Positions 48,227 through 62,405 of a DNA stretch of 64,000 nucleotides are shown piece after piece. The stretch lies in the NCBI GenBank assembly GCA_024362935.1, contig JANCRA010000003.1, forward strand, positions 46,165,844 through 46,229,843. Direction: 5' to 3'. The position numbers were made by a program, and so were the translations under genes. The first letter of the stretch is position 1; every line of letters starts with the position of its first letter. The notes under the pieces are model-generated. The model made no database searches. It was not told where the DNA came from and worked only from the letters and a program-made list of their open reading frames with translations. The stretch comes from Setophaga petechia. Taxonomy: Eukaryota > Chordata > Aves > Passeriformes > Parulidae.

Positions 48227-48430
48227 GTAACTTTTCTGCATGATTCACAACAGCTCCACAAATAAATAAAGCATAGGTTTAACTAAAGCCTGATCTCAAA
48301 AGGGAATAGCAGAGTGTCTCTCTCAACACCAAATACACTGAATATTCTATAGAAAGACCTAAACCATAAATCACTAAATTTATTTCCCATGCAAATGTTT
48401 TATTGAGCTGGCTGCAGAGGGGAATCACTG

Positions 48431-48443
48431 CCACTAGGAGGCC
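48431..48443 (+). promoter_or_regulatory. CTCF-like core motif
   Basis: CCACTAGGAGGCC, preceded by TG, resembles the CTCF core (CCACYAGRKGGCR) with one or two mismatches. An ATGCAAAT octamer lies about 35 bases upstream. The match is too weak to assert occupancy. Confidence 0.2.
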
Positions 48444-51400
48444 AGTCAGGATAAAAAGAAACTCTTCATTTACCTGGACAGCGAAACCATCACCTGTTAC
48501 ACAGAAGGCAGCACTGCCCCTCCCTGTGGGGCAGGCACAGCAGCAATTTATGCAGTGATACCTGCACTAACTCTGAGCAGCAGGCTCGGGCCAGGCTCAA
48601 GAGAAATTAGGTGTTGTATGGTCTGTTTTGTGGATCCTGTCAAATCTGTGCCTCTTTGACAGACCTATGGGCCCTTTTCAACATACACCAAACTTCAGAT
48701 CATCAAGCCTGAAAGGGCTCCTGGTCACAGCTGAAGAACCCACAAGTGAAGTCTTAAAATGGTGTGACACCTCATAGCTCTTGGAATGGCACTTAAATAC
48801 AAAGTTTGATTCCTCACTGTATCTTAAAGAGCCATCCTGATCTGGGGGGTCCAAATCTGGAAGAGACAACAGGAATACAGGCAGAAGCTGACAGATTTTC
48901 CCAAGTGAGGAAAATGGACTAAGTCTGCCCAGGGTCAACACAAGCAGACAACAGTGACAAGGTTGGACCTGTACAGCCCACAACAATCTATGCAAGAAAG
49001 GAAGGGTATACTGATTAATATTACCTAATTAAATCACCAAAGAAATGTATTGGGATTGCATTATATGCAGAAAAAAAAAAAAAGACTGTTTCTAGAGGAT
49101 GGCGAGAAGGTGCAAGAATTGCTTTTCAAATGCAGTAAAAATAGCAATAATTCTGCTATTATGCCAAGAACCTTTCACTGCAGGACAAGTTTTTATTACC
49201 AAGATATAGACTCCCAAGAAAATAGATTTATAGGGGGCACGATGACACTAATCAGAAATCCTTATGAGTGTCCACAGAGCACAACCCACAGGCATTGAAT
49301 GAGTTCATAAAATCAATCACAGGCCTTTGGAAATGTTTACCTAGACACTACTGGTTTTGTTAAAGTCGGTCAAATTTTAGGAGCAGGTACCTAGATTTTA
49401 ATATATCTCTTTAAGGCTCTTTGTTTTGGGTTATAGAGAAGAGAAAACATGAGGCAATATCTACCTAGGTATACATGTCCTATAAATCACACCACTTGGA
49501 ACTCTGTCTCTCATAGTAAAACAAAACACCCTGATATAAAATTAATAGTGACTCAGAGAAAATACATTTTCCAATAGGTGTTGGGAGTTACTGGTAGAAA
49601 CGAGCCAATGGTCTCTGTTAAATTTCTAAAATAAAAAGGCCAAAAGCAATTTGTCCCCTGTCCCCACCTTCTTTCTAGTCTAAATTGCTTCCAAAGTTCA
49701 CAATACCTCAGCAAAAATAAAATTTGGCCCCACTGAGACCAATAATGAAGTTTCCACTGAGCTTTGTGGAGACAGAATTTCACTTTTGGATAGCAGCATA
49801 TCATCTTAAATCATGGTTTGGTCCCCCTTGCTCAAGTCTGACATCAAGCACATTTTTAAAGTGATGACTGCAGGATTCCTGGAACCAGCATGTTCCATGC
49901 TAAGATTTTCCTCTGTGTGCTCAGGAGAACAAGGTGTCTGGTTTAGAGAGTTGGTAATCTAAAACCAAGATCTGCTAAAATTTATGATCAAACTGCCCTA
50001 TTAAAGAAAAAGGCACCTCTCATAGGAGCAAATATTCCACTTGGTGGGTAGAAGCTAATCCCAGATGAAGAAAAAAAGACAAGCTATATTGCTCTGCTGT
50101 CTGGAGTTCAAAGAAACCCTGCAGTATAAAATATTTGTAACGTGTGTCTCTGAATCATTTTGAGCCCTGAAATATTATTAAAGTAAGAATTTCACTTAAT
50201 ATGAATATATGCAAAATGTAACATTTTTTCATGCAAAATATATTTACTTATATTGCTTAGGAGAATGACAAGATATTATTCTGGACTATCAATCCTAGAA
50301 TTCTGCTCCACAGAGAATATGAAAAACCTAACAGCAGATAAACAAACCCCCATACACTTCATACATCACCAGTGTTAATTATGCAATGTTGCAAAAGAAG
50401 GTTAAAAAAATATTCTGTCCCTAAAGCTTTCAATCTGCTTTCTTAAGCATTAAGCATTTTGCCCTATATTGTAACATGCACAACTAGAAATAATTTTGCA
50501 ATGTTTTCATGTACATTCAATAAAAATGCAAATATATAAAATCCCTATCTCTGAACAATAACTCTGGTTGATGTTTACTAAATAATACTTCTAATAGATT
50601 GCAAAACAGGAAATAAATGAAGTATGAAGCACATCCTTTAAAAACAGTTTCAAAAAAATACTAGGTTCTGCAGCTTTGAAAGGCAGTAGATGAGAGACTG
50701 CCAGTTTTTGCTGTAGATTTGTAATTCCAACACCTGGCCAAAAGCTAGTTGAGATAACTGCTTCCCCTGTTCTTAATGAGCAAACCCAGCAACTTCAGGA
50801 CCTGGCCAAAGAGGCATCAGTGACTATCAGCAGATGAAAGAAAGCTCCACAGCCTTTTACAAAGATCTGCTGTTAACCAGTTTCAATGACTTTCCAGGCA
50901 GCCTACCTGTTTTGTTTGCAGCTTTAATACACTGGTGGCTACTTATGCAAAAAAGGCAAAAACTAATTAAATTTGTTTATGTATGTTATCGTGTGGAGCA
51001 CTCATTTCCAGACATCAAGCTATGAATCATTAAATAACTGCTAAATTGGTCTCCTGGGATAGATCATGGCTCAGAGTTGGGCAGGCCCCCATCCCACCAA
51101 AGCCAGGTGTGCTCTGCAGTGAGCAGGCATTAAAACTGTTTAAAGGCCATGATTTGGGTACCCAGCCAGGTCTCACACTGTGAGGTGAGTGGTAGGAAAT
51201 CATGAAAACAGTGACAGCTCTCCTGTCAGACTTACTCCTCTGTTTGATTAATGAGGGCATTTGAAAGACAATTAGCCAGAGCAGGTTTGGCTGCAACTAG
51301 CTTATCAATCAGGCACCCTCTATTAAAAGCACTACTGCCTTCTTTGTTTTTGGTTGCAGGAGAATTGTATCAATGATATACAAACAACAAGGGACCTTTA

Positions 51401-54400
51401 CATGTCATGCAAAAAGAAGAGCAGAATGTAGCAAATCACAGCTGAAATAGTAAAAAAAAAAAAAATGCTTTGCAAGCCACAAGCCACTGGTTGCTGGGAA
51501 ATCATCACTGCAACTTCCACAGAGATTTTTTGGCTGGATTTTTTGTTTGTACATGGTGATTTCAAGGCTGCAGAAATATATCGGGCACTTCCAAGCTTCT
51601 CAAGCACAGGTTTAAGCTAAGTTTTCAACAACAGCAAAAATGAAACCTAACTACAAATTATCCCATATGTAACAAAAAAAAAAATCCTTTATTAGAAAAC
51701 CTACTGTGAACCTACTCTCTGAGTTTTAACACGGTTCAACTAAGAACTGTTTCAAATTTTAAAAAAGAAATAACATGTTGCAATGACTCATCAGTTTGAT
51801 TTACTCATTAGTAATGCAACCTCTTTGCTTTCTAACCACCAACACAGGTAGAATTTAATGCTGTACTTTTCTTAGGCAGCTGCTCACCCAGGAACATGTT
51901 TCATTCTTTGGCTTAAATGAGAGCTTTGCTTCAAGTGGGGTAGTCCTTGAATCCATGTAAGTGATCAAAAATACGCAATGGACAATTTAAACCATGTCTG
52001 AACCTTTCCGGGAGATTTGCATTTCCATCAGAACAGTTTTTGTCAAACTAAGGAAATGATGATTTTTGCCTGTGAATGAGTAAAAACCAAATTACTGACT
52101 AATGTATTTATATTGCTCTCAATGTGAATAAATCCAAGACTGAAAGGGTAGGATTGAGACTGAAGTGCAATGCACCACTTTTCCTTTCAGTTTACAGTTA
52201 ATTTTCTCTGGCAATAGCAGATCAGAGGTATTTTTAATGCATGACTAGTGTGGTACTAAGTGGGTATATACACAGTGCAAGGAAGCTGATTTTTTTTTAA
52301 CCTTGCTAGAATCTATTTCAGAAGTATGCTCACAAAATACTTCATTGTGTGTGTTTGAATACAGGGATAATAAAGCAAGCAACAAATTAATCTTTGATTA
52401 GATTAGTTAGAGTACAAAGACAGAGGGAGATTCAGCATTGCCCAAAAAATCCTCTCTGAAGCTTCCCTGTGTTGGCAGAATGTGATAGTCCAGCATTCAT
52501 TGATAGAGAACTATAATTGTTTTTAAAAATTTGGAAGAGTTCCCACTGAGAACACACAGCTTGTCACCGGGTTAATATGCAAAATCACTTTTGTTAGAGT
52601 GTTCAGCCACCTCAGTAAGCCCCAGCAGTGGCACCCACAAAGGGAGCACTGTTGTAAACTTGCCACTAGCAGTTTATACCCCCTGGCCCTGATCCAGGAG
52701 CCACTACAGAAAGCCAAAGGCTCTTTCAATGGATTTTAAATTGGTCCCTGCACTCCTCTAAGTTACAAAGGTGGTAATGAAGTATTGGGAGATGTAATAG
52801 AAAAATAAAATAAAGAGGATCTAAGTAGGTGGTGGATAACCAGTGATTCCCCATATTCTTACTGAGAAACTGTGAACAGTTTCTCATTTTTCTATGGCTG
52901 TAATTGTAAACAAAAAGGGGACAAAGCCCTAAGTGGTGTGGCATGGGCCACATTTGTCTGTGGGCCAAATTCTTCCCAGCCTCACCATGGGAGCAGCCCT
53001 CATTCATCCTGCTCAATAAAGGACCTCAGCTCTCAGCAAACCCCTGCCCCACACTTGGGCAAGAACCTTGCCATGGCTGTGGGGCACTGGAGAAGCCCTG
53101 GGGATGCACAGCAGTCCATGCCTGGGCTTCCTCAGCTCACCATGTGCAGGCAGAGCTGCTCTATTCCACTTTAATGGATTCAGGATCCATTGGCTCCTTG
53201 CAAGAGTGTGGTAAATGCTGTGGCTGTGCTTCAGCAAGGACGTGGCAGTGCTGCAGGAAGGGCTGGGTATAACCTGCCTGGCTGGCTTGTGATCCTTTCA
53301 GGGTAGGGGAGGTCAAATGGACAGAAACAGGTCCACTATTTTTCACACAGATTAATACAGACTGCCAGCTTCTTCCAAATAACAAAAGGTTAAAAGGACC
53401 CTGGGCAAATGACAGACTTGGGGTCTTGTCATCATCTCTAGGAGAACAATTGTCTCTTCCTCCTCTTATTCCTAAGAGTCAGAAAGCATCCAGACACTTT
53501 GCTTTCTCAGCAGTTTGAGGAAACAATGGCACGTATGAGAATGAATATCCTGCAACTCATCCCAGGTATTTAAAATTTGACACTGATAAACGATTAAAAA
53601 AATTAAAAATATACATTTTGGCACTGCACAAAAGATAGATTTTTCTGTTTCTCATCAGTGACCCACAGTCCAGCCATTTGCTTAGCTGCAAAGACCAGCC
53701 AGAAATGCCTTCTGCAGAAAACAAGCACAAGCAGAGATGACTGGTTGGACTGGTACATGAACACAGATGTGCTATCTACTTTTACATGGTACCCAAAGAG
53801 GAATTTTGCAATGCCTGCTGCTTCAAAGGCTGAAGCCTAAGGAAGACTTTGACGGAAAGCCCAACGCTTCCCCCATAGAGAAACTTGTCTTTCCCCTTAT
53901 CTTCCAAAGGCTCCAGACCACTTTCCAAACACTACTGCAGACATTCTTTTTCTCCCAGGAGCCTCTACATGTTTCCCATTTGGTTTTTTGTTCTGAAGCA
54001 TGCTTAAAGAGAATTAAGCTTCAAATCTAGAGTCACTGAAGCTTTTGGAGAAGAGTATCGCATTTTGAAATGTGTTCTGCTGTCTGGGTCAAAGAACCTG
54101 AGCAATCAGAAGCAGCAAGGAAAATTTACCCCTCCAAATGTCCTGAACAGGTTGCAAGTTCCACATGAATATATAGGCATTTCCTGAGGGAAAAAGTGAA
54201 GGCTTCTAGTAACCATGATTAAAGACATTTATTCTTTCTCTGTCTATTTCTTTGAAACTATGGCTCAGGCCTAGTAGCTTAATTGACTTTCATAAAGTCA
54301 GTCCTGATTACAAGGTGCATAAAAATGACCTTGTATCCTTCTTCCTTGTGAGAAGTTGGAGAAATGCTATCTATCTGGGACAGATGGTTCTCACCTGGGC

Positions 54401-54444
54401 AAGAATGACAGAATATGCATCTTTGTTGACATTCCATTAACTAC

Positions 54445-54860
54445 AATTTAGAAATTCTTCCTTAGCCTTACGCATTTTTTAATGCAAGTAAAGTTTACCT
54501 TGCTAATTGGTTCACTAAGTAACACATCATTGTTATTAAAAGGAGAAATGAAAACTTGCTGACCTAATATCCTCAGCTATGATTATTCTTGTCAATTATT
54601 TTATATTTCGAAAGGCAAACAAATGTTGTATATAAAAACTAAACACTGTATTTGGCATAACTTCAAATTAGCTGTCTCACCATGCTCATAGCATGCAAAT
54701 TAAATGTCCTGAATAAGCATTAATCATCATAATAGGCTAATTATTGTCAGTTAGCTATAGAATAACTGAGCTACTACCCCTTGCAAAGAACTTGGAAAAA
54801 AACGCTAATAAGATTCTGGCTACCTAAAAGCAAGAAAAACATTAAAATTTTTGTCAGGAA
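54445..54860. promoter_or_regulatory. Candidate conserved non-coding element
   Basis: Repeat-free AT-rich sequence with a POU octamer fused to a homeodomain-type site (ATGCAAAT at 54693-54700 running into TAAAT), a SOX-like CATTGTT near 54527, repeated TAATCAT/CTAATTA motifs near 54721-54745, and intact CpGs in TTACGCATT, TTTCGAAAGG and AACGCTAA. The texture is typical of conserved neural or developmental enhancers. No coding frame. Conservation is untested. Confidence 0.38.
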
Positions 54861-54869
54861 ACATTTTTT

Positions 54870-57800
54870 TGAAACAAGCATGTAGCTTATTTTAACCAGT
54901 TTGAGCATTATTCTGCTCTTTCCACATATTTAGGCTTACTGTCTTCCAATAAGTTATACTTCATCCAAAAACACTTCTGTATGAAGATGTCTTTGTATTT
55001 ATGTCATTTAAAATGACTTGCTGAGTTTTAAAATATTAATTAATATGTTAATAAACAGTCAATCTTTGTCTTCTCTGGCCATGTGCACGGCTACCACAAT
55101 ACTTACAGACAGCAAGGAACTTAAATGTTTTACACAGAACTAAATGTTTTAGAAGTGATAAAGAATACATGAATGTAGAACTTGGAGACAGTGTGTTAGG
55201 GCCTTGGAGTATATATTTAATAAAGGAGTGATACATTCTAGAATGTAAATGGATATCCAGTGCTTAAATGGAACTGAAGTACCTCTACAAATACACAAAT
55301 GCCAACACATTCAAAATTAAGTCTTAAACATTTAAAAACAGTTTTCAAACAAACTTGCAGTCAGTTTTCATTAAGACTGGCTGATATTTCTGCAGAGGAT
55401 TTTGAGGAAGACATTTGCCTGAGCAGATTCCTTTATATCCCCCTACACAAGTTGTTTGTCCCATTTGCTCCAAAGCTCTTCCCAAGGGGCTCACTGCTGC
55501 AATGTTCTCACACTGCCATTAACGTGCTCACCCTCAGATTGCCCCCAGGACTGGGGAGAGGCACTGGTCCTACTCTGCAGATGGCATGACTTCAAATCAT
55601 TAAATCAGAGCATGATTCCTATGATGACCCAGAGGAAATGTGTTGTCATCTTATTGCAGGGGTTCCATACAGTTGTCTCCTTACCACAAAAGTTCCATAC
55701 CTTCTTGGTGTTTCTCGTGGGCATCTCCTCAGAGCACTGACTCTTTCCTCTTCACAAAGCAGCCAGCTGACTCCAGCTCCCTTCTCAACCAACCCACTCT
55801 TTTATAGTGCTCTTCTCATTGCTTACAGCTGTGGCCTGTTAAAGTCAGGCCTGTTCCTAATCTTTGATAATTAGCCCAGCTGCAACTCCTTAGGGCTAAG
55901 ATTACTTTCTACACTCTCTTTATTATATGGTATCCCCCTACAGAAATGCATCTCAAGAGCAAGGATCACAACTTTCTCTCCTACCACCACAAGTGGTGTC
56001 GAAACCACCTCCACGTCACACAGAAAAGCTGCATGGAACCACTAACAGCTCCAGGAGCACAAGTCTTCCTTGACCACAGACCATCTCAGGTGAAAAAGTT
56101 CTGTACTTTGGGGCTTTTATCTGAGAAATTGCTTGTGTGCCTGTTCTTCTGCTTCATAACCTTCTGCCTATAACATTGAGCTGAAGAAGCATGAACAACA
56201 ATGACAGGGACAAGCTGCCTCCCTTGATAACACAAAGGGTCTGTAAGAGAACAGTTAGCAGAGTATTGATTGGGAAACAGTTACTCAGTTGGAGGTAAAA
56301 GTCACTTTCCAGCCCACTACTGCCACATCCAGGAATCCCACTGGCTTTTCTAAGCACACTTCCCTAAGATCTCCAGTTCATCACTCTCGCCACTGTGACC
56401 TCAAAATCTCTTCAGTCAGTGACTGTTTCACAGGATGCAGTTGTCATTCCTGTTGATATTTGTCTCCTCTGTACAGCCTTACACCTGAGTGTGTCAAAAT
56501 ACATTTTATTCCAAGAAAGCAGAGTCTATATGACACAAAGTGAAAAAATCCTGAGGATGCCCTCCCTCATAATTTTCTACTAATCTTAGTCCAAAAATTT
56601 TCTCAGCCAGCATGTTGTGACTTTGTGTCCTGTCAGTGAAGATGACACCAAACACTGGCAGAATCAGTCCCAGCAGGATGCCATTGGAAACATCCCACAG
56701 TGTAAGCACTCTTCACTTAAAACTCCTCTTTGGCATCTGCCAGCGAGGCCACTTTCAATTTGTTTGCTGGATACTACTGTGACAGTGCTACTGCACCTCT
56801 TAATTCCAACGTGGCACCAGGAGTTTTTTGAAGCCTAAATACCCTCTGTCTAGACAGTACATTCATTAGACTTACAACCACATGAAGAATCTGAAAGTTT
56901 GTTTTACAAGGTGTTCTCATCATAAAACTATGTGACAGCCATGAATTTCGCTTCCATTCTGTAATTCTTTATTGAATTCATGATCAACATTTCCATTCTT
57001 TTACCTGCAATCAATAGCAAGTTGAATAATTTATACAAATCTAAACCATTCTGCTGGCAGTTCTGTACACTAGCACAATTTTATGACTTCAGTTTTAAAA
57101 TATGCAAAAAGAAAAATCACCTTTTAATAAAAAATAAAGAGGTTGACCAGAAATCATCTAAGCAAAGTCTTTTAGGACTCTTGCACTGAGGTCACCTAAG
57201 CCTGCTTGAACTAAACCCAAAATGATTATTTTTTAAAGACCTTCTTTAGCTAAGTAACTAATGGATTTTGAAGTTGTTCATTGCACTTATATAGTATTTG
57301 GACACATCACTGTGTTTCTGTCCAAATGCAAGTTAAGGGTTTATTTAATCATATCTGGGAGGTTTTTTTCTGCACTAAGAAGAATTTGGAAGTTCACATC
57401 CAGTAAATGATCGATACAATTCTTTGTGTTTGTGGATACTTGGGGACTATTTTTTTTACCCTAAACATGCTGCAAAAGCCATAGTACTTGATTCTGTCAG
57501 CAGGAATCATCATTTCTTCTCTTTTGAATTTTTATATTCCATTACTTCTAGTCTGAAAGGACTTTACAGAGATGTCAACTGATATGTGAGTGTATGGAGA
57601 GCATAAAAGCCACTTATTACAAGTGTGGCTTCTATTTCCCTCTGACACAGTAGAGAACATTCGGGTTTTTAAATCTTGAATACTCTTAAAATATCTCTCA
57701 ATTTTCATTCCAATTTTTCTGTCTACATTTTCTCAATTTCCATTGAATCTCCTTGCAGCTTCACTGTTTCATCAGACTGAGATATTCTGACAGGGAAGTC

Positions 57801-59600
57801 TAAGACAGATATATTTGGTCCCTTTAGGGGAAGGCAAAATTTCAACTTGCAGCTCTGCTATGGCCCACCTGACCAGCCCATACTTTGGTGATAACCAGGA
57901 GATTTGGGACATTTCTGAGATATCCCATTGCTTTTGTGGCCTCAGTTACACTCCCAGCTTCAGCCAGGGCGAGATATGGAGAAGAGCAGCATTTGAACAT
58001 CAAGTCTCATTGAACTGTCCTGCTGAATTGCCTAATTACTCAGAATGATAAGATCAATGAGATATTTTGCCATAAAAATTTAACCCTTTCTTATCTTGCA
58101 ATTTGCTACTAATAGGAAGAGATTGCCTAGTGCTAATGGACTAAAAGGGAAGATTTCCTGCTGAAAATAATAAAATTTGTGTTTATCAAGAAAAGGAAAT
58201 TATTCTCTTTTGAACAAGTTAACGTCAAAAGAATTTAAGCCAAACACAGTGGAGGGCTAACCTTTCTCTTTCATTCACATACATGCAATTTTTGATAAAA
58301 AGTATTTTTAGTTCATTTTAGATCAAAAGTCAGTCGTTGCTGAATGTGTGTGCTAAAATACATATTGCAAAAGCCCTGTAGGAAATGAGCAGTTTTACAG
58401 TACTATTGCTGCCAAAATGAATGTGAAATTGAATGCAGTCTGAAGTTTCATAGACTTTCTGTAGTGAAAAGAAATAGGAGCAAGACGATTGTGGAATATT
58501 TTTTCATATTTCATAAAGAAGTTGTCCTTTTGTCCTGTGTAGCTCTGTGTACTCATAAAATCCACTTGAAACACAAGAAAGCAACAATTGAAAATATTAA
58601 GTACTTCTACTTAAAGCCAGGGCTTTCCTATTGCCAATAAAATTGTTGAACAACATGAGATAGATAACAACAGTTAAAAGGAACCGAAGTCCATGCTGCT
58701 CACACAGTTCTGCCTGATACTCATCATGCAGAGTAAAGTAAGCTCAAACCACCACAGAAATCAAACCATCTATTTTGATGATTTTTTTTCCACCAACTAT
58801 TCTTAAAAAAATCCATTCTAAATGTACAGAACTGGTTTGTTAAGGGCCAAGACTTATTTTGCAACAGCTGTTAAAGAATTACAATAAGGGCATAATCCTC
58901 CTGCTGTTCCAGCAGAACCTGGCATCAGTATAAGGAATTACAAGATCAGAAAATTATGAAAAACAGTACCAAAAAAGCATCAACAAAATAAAGTCTACAG
59001 AATAATTTCCATCATCTTGAACACCAGAAATCTCAATAATTGTTACCCCACTTATTAAACTGGTTAGCAAGAATCATGCAAGCCCTGACTGCATTACTGA
59101 AATGTCAGTACAAGCACAGAATTATAGGCAGTACTTAAAATAAGACTACAACAACCAGCCATTTAATAAGAACTTCCCCTTTTTTAAAAAAACCTCCACC
59201 TCCATCTATTATGCAATGCACACTAGAAGAACTGCTACATACTTGGGCAGACAAAGTACTTTGATAAGATGGACATATCCACTGATCGACAATTTGTCGA
59301 CTATTATATGTGTTCAAGTAGTGAAATAGACTCCAGCTGTACTTAGCACCTCCTGGGTGATATAAAATAGTAAGTATTCATTATGACCTTTAGTCAGCTG
59401 CTTAATGGTAATACTAATGGAACTGCAATAAAATTTAGCTGACATACTGCTTAAGAATATTCTTAGGCTATTTTGTGGCATTAAGTTGGCATATGTAACT
59501 ACATTTAAACTCTAGATTAAATAACAAATTTCCAATTATTAATAAATCTTGCAGTTGAAGGACTTTTGGTAGGTCTTGATGTGACAAAATACCTGTTCAC
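54870..59600. other. Non-coding stretch
   Basis: No gene is visible. It contains the small CpG-bearing palindrome TCGACAA-T-TTGTCGA at 59286-59300. Open frames are short and unrecognised, and no repeat family was seen. Confidence 0.6.
59286..59300. repeat. Short perfect inverted repeat with two CpGs
   Basis: 7-bp arms TCGACAA and TTGTCGA around a single T. The paired CpGs are notable in a CpG-poor neighbourhood. Confidence 0.5.
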
Positions 59601-59621
59601 AAAGAACAGTTTCTAGCTAAA

Positions 59622-59643
59622 TGCTAGCATTTAAATGCTAGCA
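59622..59643. repeat. Perfect 22-bp palindrome
   Basis: The half TGCTAGCATTT is followed directly by its exact reverse complement AAATGCTAGCA, with no spacer. Each half contains the smaller palindrome TGCTAGCA (NheI-type GCTAGC core), and the centre is TTTAAA. Symmetry stops at the flanking A/A pair. Eleven paired bases without a spacer are unlikely by chance in 64 kb. No transposon end is recognised around it. Confidence 0.85.
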
Positions 59644-59649
59644 AGAATT

Positions 59650-62395
59650 TGCAGACATTGAAGCTTAAAATGAATATCACTGTTTCTGTAAACAGCAGCC
59701 CAGGAAAAAGCTTGATTTACAGCCACAGTCTGATACAAATGAGAATGTGAACACACCAACCATCCACACAGAGGCAGGGTGGTCAGGCTGCTGTGCTCAC
59801 TCTTACCAGATTACCCTCCAGAAGAACCAAAACCTTGGTAATGAAGAGATTTCTGCTTTGCAATTGCCCATGGCTGAGCTGCAATTCTGCAGAGACCTTA
59901 TTATCCATAGACCTCACGGTCCTGTCCTGATCCATTCCTCTTTCCACTGGGATTCTACCAGATGACTGACTGAGGGTCTTTACAAAATGTCTCATTTATA
60001 CTTCACAGACTGACAGAAAAATTCTCTAGAACTTTGCTAAGACTGCAAGAAAGTATTATAGGCCTGGCCTCCATCAATTGCTACCTTTCCTTGTCACTAT
60101 GATCTTTAAAAATGTTGGATTTTTTCATTATTTGTACCCATCTCTTGCTCTCTCTTTTCAAATATGTTCTTCATGCACCTTGGAAATTTATGTTACATAT
60201 TCTTGGGCTTGGATCACCTCCAACTTTGTCTCCCTGCTTAGCCAAACAGTTAAATAAAATAAAATCTCACAGAAACAATTTTCTAAAGATGTTTAGTTCT
60301 CTGACCCAGCTCCTGGGTTGTGTATGAAAGAGCTTTCCTTCTGTTATATCAAACTTCAGAGATGAAGTATTCCAAAATGGATATTTCTGTAAAATGACAG
60401 GAACGGACTGCTCTGGTACAGACTCAGTACCCACATAAAGACCAGAATAAGAGGGTTTTTTACAGGTGGAAGACAGCTTTCTGCAGAGAAACTGAATAAT
60501 TTATTGAAATTTTAGTCTCCACATAGATATGCAAGCAATGAAAACAACTTACTTTTAGAAGGTTGAGTGGAAAAATAAATTTTCTTCCAACTTCCTATTT
60601 GACCTTAGGTTTTTATGCATATTACTTTGACACAAAACCCTATTAATTCTTTCAAGATTTTCATGCAGGCCCTTCTTCCAACATTTTATCTGCATAATAG
60701 TATGATAAGGACAAAAATTTCTTTCAGAACAATGTTGAGTGTCTGTTATCCTTCTAGCAGCATCCTCTATTCTCTATTCTCCCTTTCAACATCCCACAGC
60801 CTGCATCCAGCCCCTTATTAAATCTAAACAAACATGAGCACAGATGATGTTACTTTTCCTCATTCTTAAAATAAATGATACAAATTTCTCTTTATCTCTT
60901 TCAAAAAAAAAAACAAAAACAAAAACAAAAACAAAAAAGCCCCACAAAACAACAAAACCTTTAAGAAGTGTTTGAAGAGACCTGAAGAGTCTAATCTGTA
61001 TACTACTTACAATTTTACACTCCTGCATTCCTGATCATTCAGCAGAATACCTGCCTTCTGTGGTTCTGGTTTCCCTTCTGCATCAACTTGTACCAATGAA
61101 ATGTAATTTTCAAAGGGCTTATATTTACATAACTCCTGATGAAGGCACTGGTACAGGTTTTATCCTTTAAATTTCTGATCATACTGTCTGTTCATGTACA
61201 AGACAAATGTAATTGGGGGCACGAATCCATCTTATTTGCACATATTCAAATGCTAAAGCAGACCTTATCAGAGATGATTTAAAGAAAAGGGGAGTCGCAG
61301 AAATATTGATTTTAGGTCTGCAGAGTACAATGATGAAAGACAATCTTTTTGCTACAGCTTTCACTATGAAGCCATGACAAGCAAATATGTACAAGTAATG
61401 AAAAACATCAAATATTTTACATGAAACTTTTTGAAGTGCCACAAACAGGCCCAACTTTGTTCCCTCACGAGTCTTACTACTGATTTCAACAGCAGGAAAA
61501 GAAGAATTTTAAAATTCCATCTTGCCTGTCTCCACTTTGACCACAAAAACCATAATAGCATCTATTGGTTATTGAAGGAATACCACAACTGCTGGCATGT
61601 GTAGGTGGACATTACTTATCCTTGGAGACTGATGGATGTTGTAGAAGTAGAAAAATTTCAAGAGAACTCAGGTGACAGATTAGAGACAAGTGCAACCCCA
61701 ATTTTTCTTTCCCTGGGACAAAAGATACCAAAGCAGTCCCACAAAAGTCACTCAGTTACTAACAGAGAATCAGGCTCTCATACAAACAAGTTTCCTCTTT
61801 GTGAGCACAACGCACGCAGCACATGCTGCTACAGGCAGAAACAGTTGAGAAATAACAACCTTATCCCATTCACTACTAGAACATAATCTATTTTGTGCCA
61901 TGTGACAGACACAGACAGCACCAACACCAACATTGATTCCACCGCTGTAACAGGGAGTGATGAGGGTGGTTCCAAAATCCCAGACTAAAAAATAAGGATT
62001 GCAGTTATCCTGTAGTTCTCAGAACCTGTGCTGTAGCACAGAAATACACAACCAAAGCACAGAAGTTGACCCCAGCAGCAAGAAACTCAATCAACTTCAT
62101 GGGAAATGACTGCACATACCTATCCAAAAAAGGCTTTGTGGAGTCTATTGTGTTTCTATTAATGACACACAGACCCATCTTATCCAAGATACACACAGTG
62201 GGACTGTGCTAGGAAGAGCCACACAAAAATTCAGTGATGCTGGAAAAAGATTCACCTCCCATTAGTGTCCCACAGCCTGAATCTCATGGGCAGCACAATA
62301 CTTCAGTTTACACCTACACTGCTCTTTAGCAATCTGCTGCAGATGACTGCCATTCTTTATTGCTTCCCCAAACAACAAATTTCAGAATGCAAATT
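59650..62395. other. Non-coding stretch
   Basis: No gene is visible. The main feature is the (AAAAAC)n run at 60903-60938. Frames up to 93 codons have no recognisable features. Confidence 0.6.
60903..60938. repeat. (AAAAAC)n microsatellite
   Basis: A poly-A start followed by about four AAAAAC units and a final A run. It may descend from a poly-A tail, but no retroelement body is recognisable on either side. Confidence 0.9.
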
Positions 62396-62405
62396 GTTTT
62401 TACAG

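Larger units (their letters stand above)
46920..54440. other. Long non-coding stretch
   Basis: No gene is visible. It includes a 13-base tandem repeat (48197-48226), a CTCF-like motif (48431-48443), octamers at 48389-48396 and near 50525, A tracts near 49070, 51451 and 51672, and a GC-rich, CpG-poor patch at 52960-53240. The open frames show no recognisable features. Confidence 0.6.

Noticed and set aside
48670..49000. Possible retroelement fragment
   Set aside because: The composition suggested a repeat and the 105-codon minus frame drew attention, but no CR1 or LTR landmark could be matched.
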